DNA of 64,000 nt from Fundicoccus culcitae. Lineage in GTDB: Bacteria > Bacillota > Bacilli > Lactobacillales > Aerococcaceae. Position numbers and translations under genes: made by a program. Under the pieces are notes generated by a model. The model did no database searches. It was not told where the DNA came from and saw only the letters and a program-made list of their open reading frames with translations. The stretch covers positions 2,418,001-2,482,000 of the forward strand of contig NZ_CP102453.1 of NCBI RefSeq assembly GCF_024661895.1. Direction: 5' to 3'. Position 1 is the stretch's first letter. Every line of letters starts with the position of its first letter. Positions 62,514 through 64,000 of this stretch are shown here, piece by piece.

Positions 62514-63133
62514 AAAATATAGTTGTTAGAGGGCTGTTTTTGGTGATGGGATCCCTTTTGTTAGGTGTGGGGGTCGGCTTGGGCATTGCCGGAGGCCAAG
62601 AGGTTGACGCTTTGGGAACGATTTGGGAAGGCATGAGCCTGACGTTTGGTTGGTCCTTAGGGTCAGCGAATTTGATTTTCAACCTAATTTTGTTAGTTGT
62701 TCTGCTTTTTGTCGATATTAAGCAGGTCCATGTGGGGACGTTATTGAGTCCGGTGATTGCGGGAGCGGCGACCAATTATACTTTGGCGCTAGTGGAGACG
62801 CCGGAGTCTTTTGTCATGCAAATCATCCTTTCCGCGTTTGGCGTGCTAGTGATTTCAACGGGGGTCGGTGTTTACACTGCATCGGAATTGGGCAAAAGTG
62901 CTTATGATGGCATCACCTTTGCCATGAGTGCCCGTTTAAAGGTTGAATTGTACAAAGTCCGTTTTGTTAATGACTTGATTCTGTTGGTTTTGGGCTATCT
63001 GATGGGCGGCACGATTGGCCTAGTGACTCTAGTGGCCATGTTGTACGTTGGCGTCGTCGTCCAGCGCGTCAATAGCTGGAGCACACGCACCATTGAACAA
63101 CTGAGTGAAAAACCGGCTTGGAAAGCCGATTAA
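62510..63133 (+). CDS. YczE/YyaS-type integral membrane protein
   Basis: A 207-residue protein with five to six helices. LLGVGVGLGIAGGQEVDALGTIWEGMSLTFG and GVYTASELGKSAYDGITFAMS match the YczE/YitT-like family, with the duplicated G..P/D.L pattern. Function is unknown, though YczE-like proteins are often called transporters or regulators. Its ATG overlaps the hydrolase stop. Confidence 0.8.
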   Translation: MKNIVVRGLFLVMGSLLLGVGVGLGIAGGQEVDALGTIWEGMSLTFGWSLGSANLIFNLILLVVLLFVDIKQVHVGTLLSPVIAGAATNYTLALVETPESFVMQIILSAFGVLVISTGVGVYTASELGKSAYDGITFAMSARLKVELYKVRFVNDLILLVLGYLMGGTIGLVTLVAMLYVGVVVQRVNSWSTRTIEQLSEKPAWKAD

Positions 63134-63171
63134 TCTTTTAATAAATATCTCTGCTCTTCGTATCTTTTCTT

Positions 63172-63217
63172 ATGACTATATATTAGGTTTTTGATATTAT
63201 AGAGATAATCATTATCT
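63172..63217 (+). promoter_or_regulatory. Promoter with Fur-like box before the Ltp-domain gene
   Basis: ATGACT (63172-63177), 17-bp spacer, TATTAT (63195-63200). AGATAATCATTATCT (63203-63217) is a perfect 15-bp palindrome that matches the Fur 7-1-7 box TGATAATNATTATCA except at the outer pair, and it covers the start site. Metal-dependent repression is inferred. Confidence 0.7.
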
Positions 63218-63288
63218 ACTGAAGGTATCATTTTCAACGATAATGAGTAATGAAGGTTGATTCTACAACAATAGTTAAGGAGAGGCAT

Positions 63289-63927
63289 ATGAAGAAATTT
63301 GTATTGTTATTGGTGAGTTTATTTGTCTTTGTATCTGTTCCAACGGTTTCCGCGCAAGAAATTACTGAGTCTGAAAATGAAACATTAGTCATTTTAAATC
63401 AATCATTGTATCAACATTACTTTTTCAACTTTAATCCTGAAACGAAAACCTTCAATTTTGTCCCTAATGAATTGATTACCGAACAAATGAACAAAATGCT
63501 GGCTGGCGAAACGTCAGAAGAAGAGACCCAAACCGTGAACGAACTAAAAGATGTCTTTTACGAATTATATCAGGCTATTGTCGAAAAACATGGTCCAGGC
63601 TATACCTTTAAAATGCTAAGTGGTACAGATGTCAGTCACGTCCTGATTGAATTGAAGGATGACGATGTGATTACCGATGTCTTTGAAGAGATAGGGGGAG
63701 CTGTGGATTCGGGGGCTGCCGAAGTTCCTGAAGAATTTCAAGTAGCCCTTGATACGGCTGAGACTTCGCTAGATGCCTTGGCTTTTTCAAAAGAAGGCTT
63801 GTACAATCAATTGCTGTACAAAGAATTTTCTGAAGAAGCAGCCCAATATGCCGTAGATAACATTCAAGCCGACTGGAATGAACAAGCCGTCCTGGTCGCT
63901 CAGCGGTATTTGGATATCAAACCATAA
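63289..63927 (+). CDS. Secreted protein with C-terminal Ltp domain, interrupted by a stop codon
   Basis: A 212-residue exported protein with signal peptide MKKFVLLLVSLFVFVSVPTV ending SA|QEIT, without lipobox. Residues about 163-210 form a repeat of the Ltp (host cell surface-exposed lipoprotein) type: SKEGLYNQLLYKEFSEEAAQ followed by YAVDNIQADWNEQAV. ATG 63289 follows AAGGAGAGG. After TAA at 63925 the same frame continues with a second, similar repeat, so the gene was probably longer. Ltp-type proteins can block phage DNA entry; that role here is speculation. Fur-like box upstream. Confidence 0.75.
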   Translation: MKKFVLLLVSLFVFVSVPTVSAQEITESENETLVILNQSLYQHYFFNFNPETKTFNFVPNELITEQMNKMLAGETSEEETQTVNELKDVFYELYQAIVEKHGPGYTFKMLSGTDVSHVLIELKDDDVITDVFEEIGGAVDSGAAEVPEEFQVALDTAETSLDALAFSKEGLYNQLLYKEFSEEAAQYAVDNIQADWNEQAVLVAQRYLDIKP

Positions 63928-64000
63928 ACCGATGACGAACTGACTGCTCAATTGCTTTATGAAAAATTTACCGAAGCAGAAGCCCAATATGCGGTGGAGA
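63928..64000 (+). pseudogene. Continuation of the Ltp-domain gene after an in-frame stop
   Basis: The frame reads TDDELTAQLLYEKFTEAEAQ then YAVE to the window edge, matching the preceding repeat GLYNQLLYKEFSEEAAQYAV. A nonsense mutation at 63925-63927 (or a sequencing error) separates the two. Confidence 0.65.

Overview
The window looks like the chromosome of a low-to-mid-GC Gram-positive bacterium. Ribosome binding sites are strong GGAGG types, GTG and TTG starts are common, and genes form tight operons. It carries a lactococcal-type DhaS/DhaQ/DhaKLM locus, CcpA-like cre sites, a PTS ascorbate-type IIC, a PyrR-like leader and a YesM/YesN pair. I infer Lactobacillales, possibly Aerococcaceae or a relative; the family is a guess. 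No rRNA or tRNA gene was seen.

Layout. 0-1.2 kb: 3'-truncated gnd. 2.4-12.3 kb: a short-chain acyl-CoA beta-oxidation island, with MaoC dehydratase and acyl-CoA dehydrogenase divergent from a LysR regulator, then thiolase, a second acyl-CoA dehydrogenase, 3-hydroxybutyryl-CoA dehydrogenase, crotonase, CoA-transferase and a GntP-type permease. Matching 19-bp LysR palindromes and cre-like sites lie in both control regions. 13.7-19 kb: a secreted His-rich protein, then the dihydroxyacetone locus (frameshifted dhaS, dhaQ, and dhaKLM-glpF). 19-29.4 kb: Nudix hydrolase, zinc-ribbon membrane protein, gene remnant, LacI regulator, uracil permease with a structured leader, ABC exporter and an orphan ascorbate-type IIC. 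29.5-37.9 kb: a Mgl-type sugar importer divergent from its likely YesN/YesM sensor and a second binding protein. 38.2-40.5 kb: a complete IS66 element with 8-bp target duplication. 41.3-46 kb: two NrdH-like glutaredoxins, thioredoxin reductase and an ArsR-rhodanese regulator, sharing an operator. 46-60 kb: two phosphatase-like genes, a ferric/phosphonate-type importer, a NERD protein, and a seven-gene importer plus phosphodiesterase/PHP operon behind a Pho-box-like array. 60.5-64 kb: acetyltransferase, small membrane protein, alpha/beta hydrolase, YczE-like protein, and an Ltp-domain secreted protein interrupted by a stop codon and preceded by a Fur-like box.

Two genome-scale signals stand out. 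First, a short non-palindromic motif, consensus GCAGNGATATTTATTWAA, occurs about 38 times by its 9-base core. It lies on both strands, inside genes and between them, but not in the IS66 element or the repeat arrays. It resembles a DNA-uptake or chromosome-marking word. Second, most long intergenic gaps hold tandem arrays of hairpin-forming units. At least eleven families with unrelated stem sequences all repeat at 40-43 bp, close to four helical turns. I know of no described system matching either pattern. All counts were made by eye.
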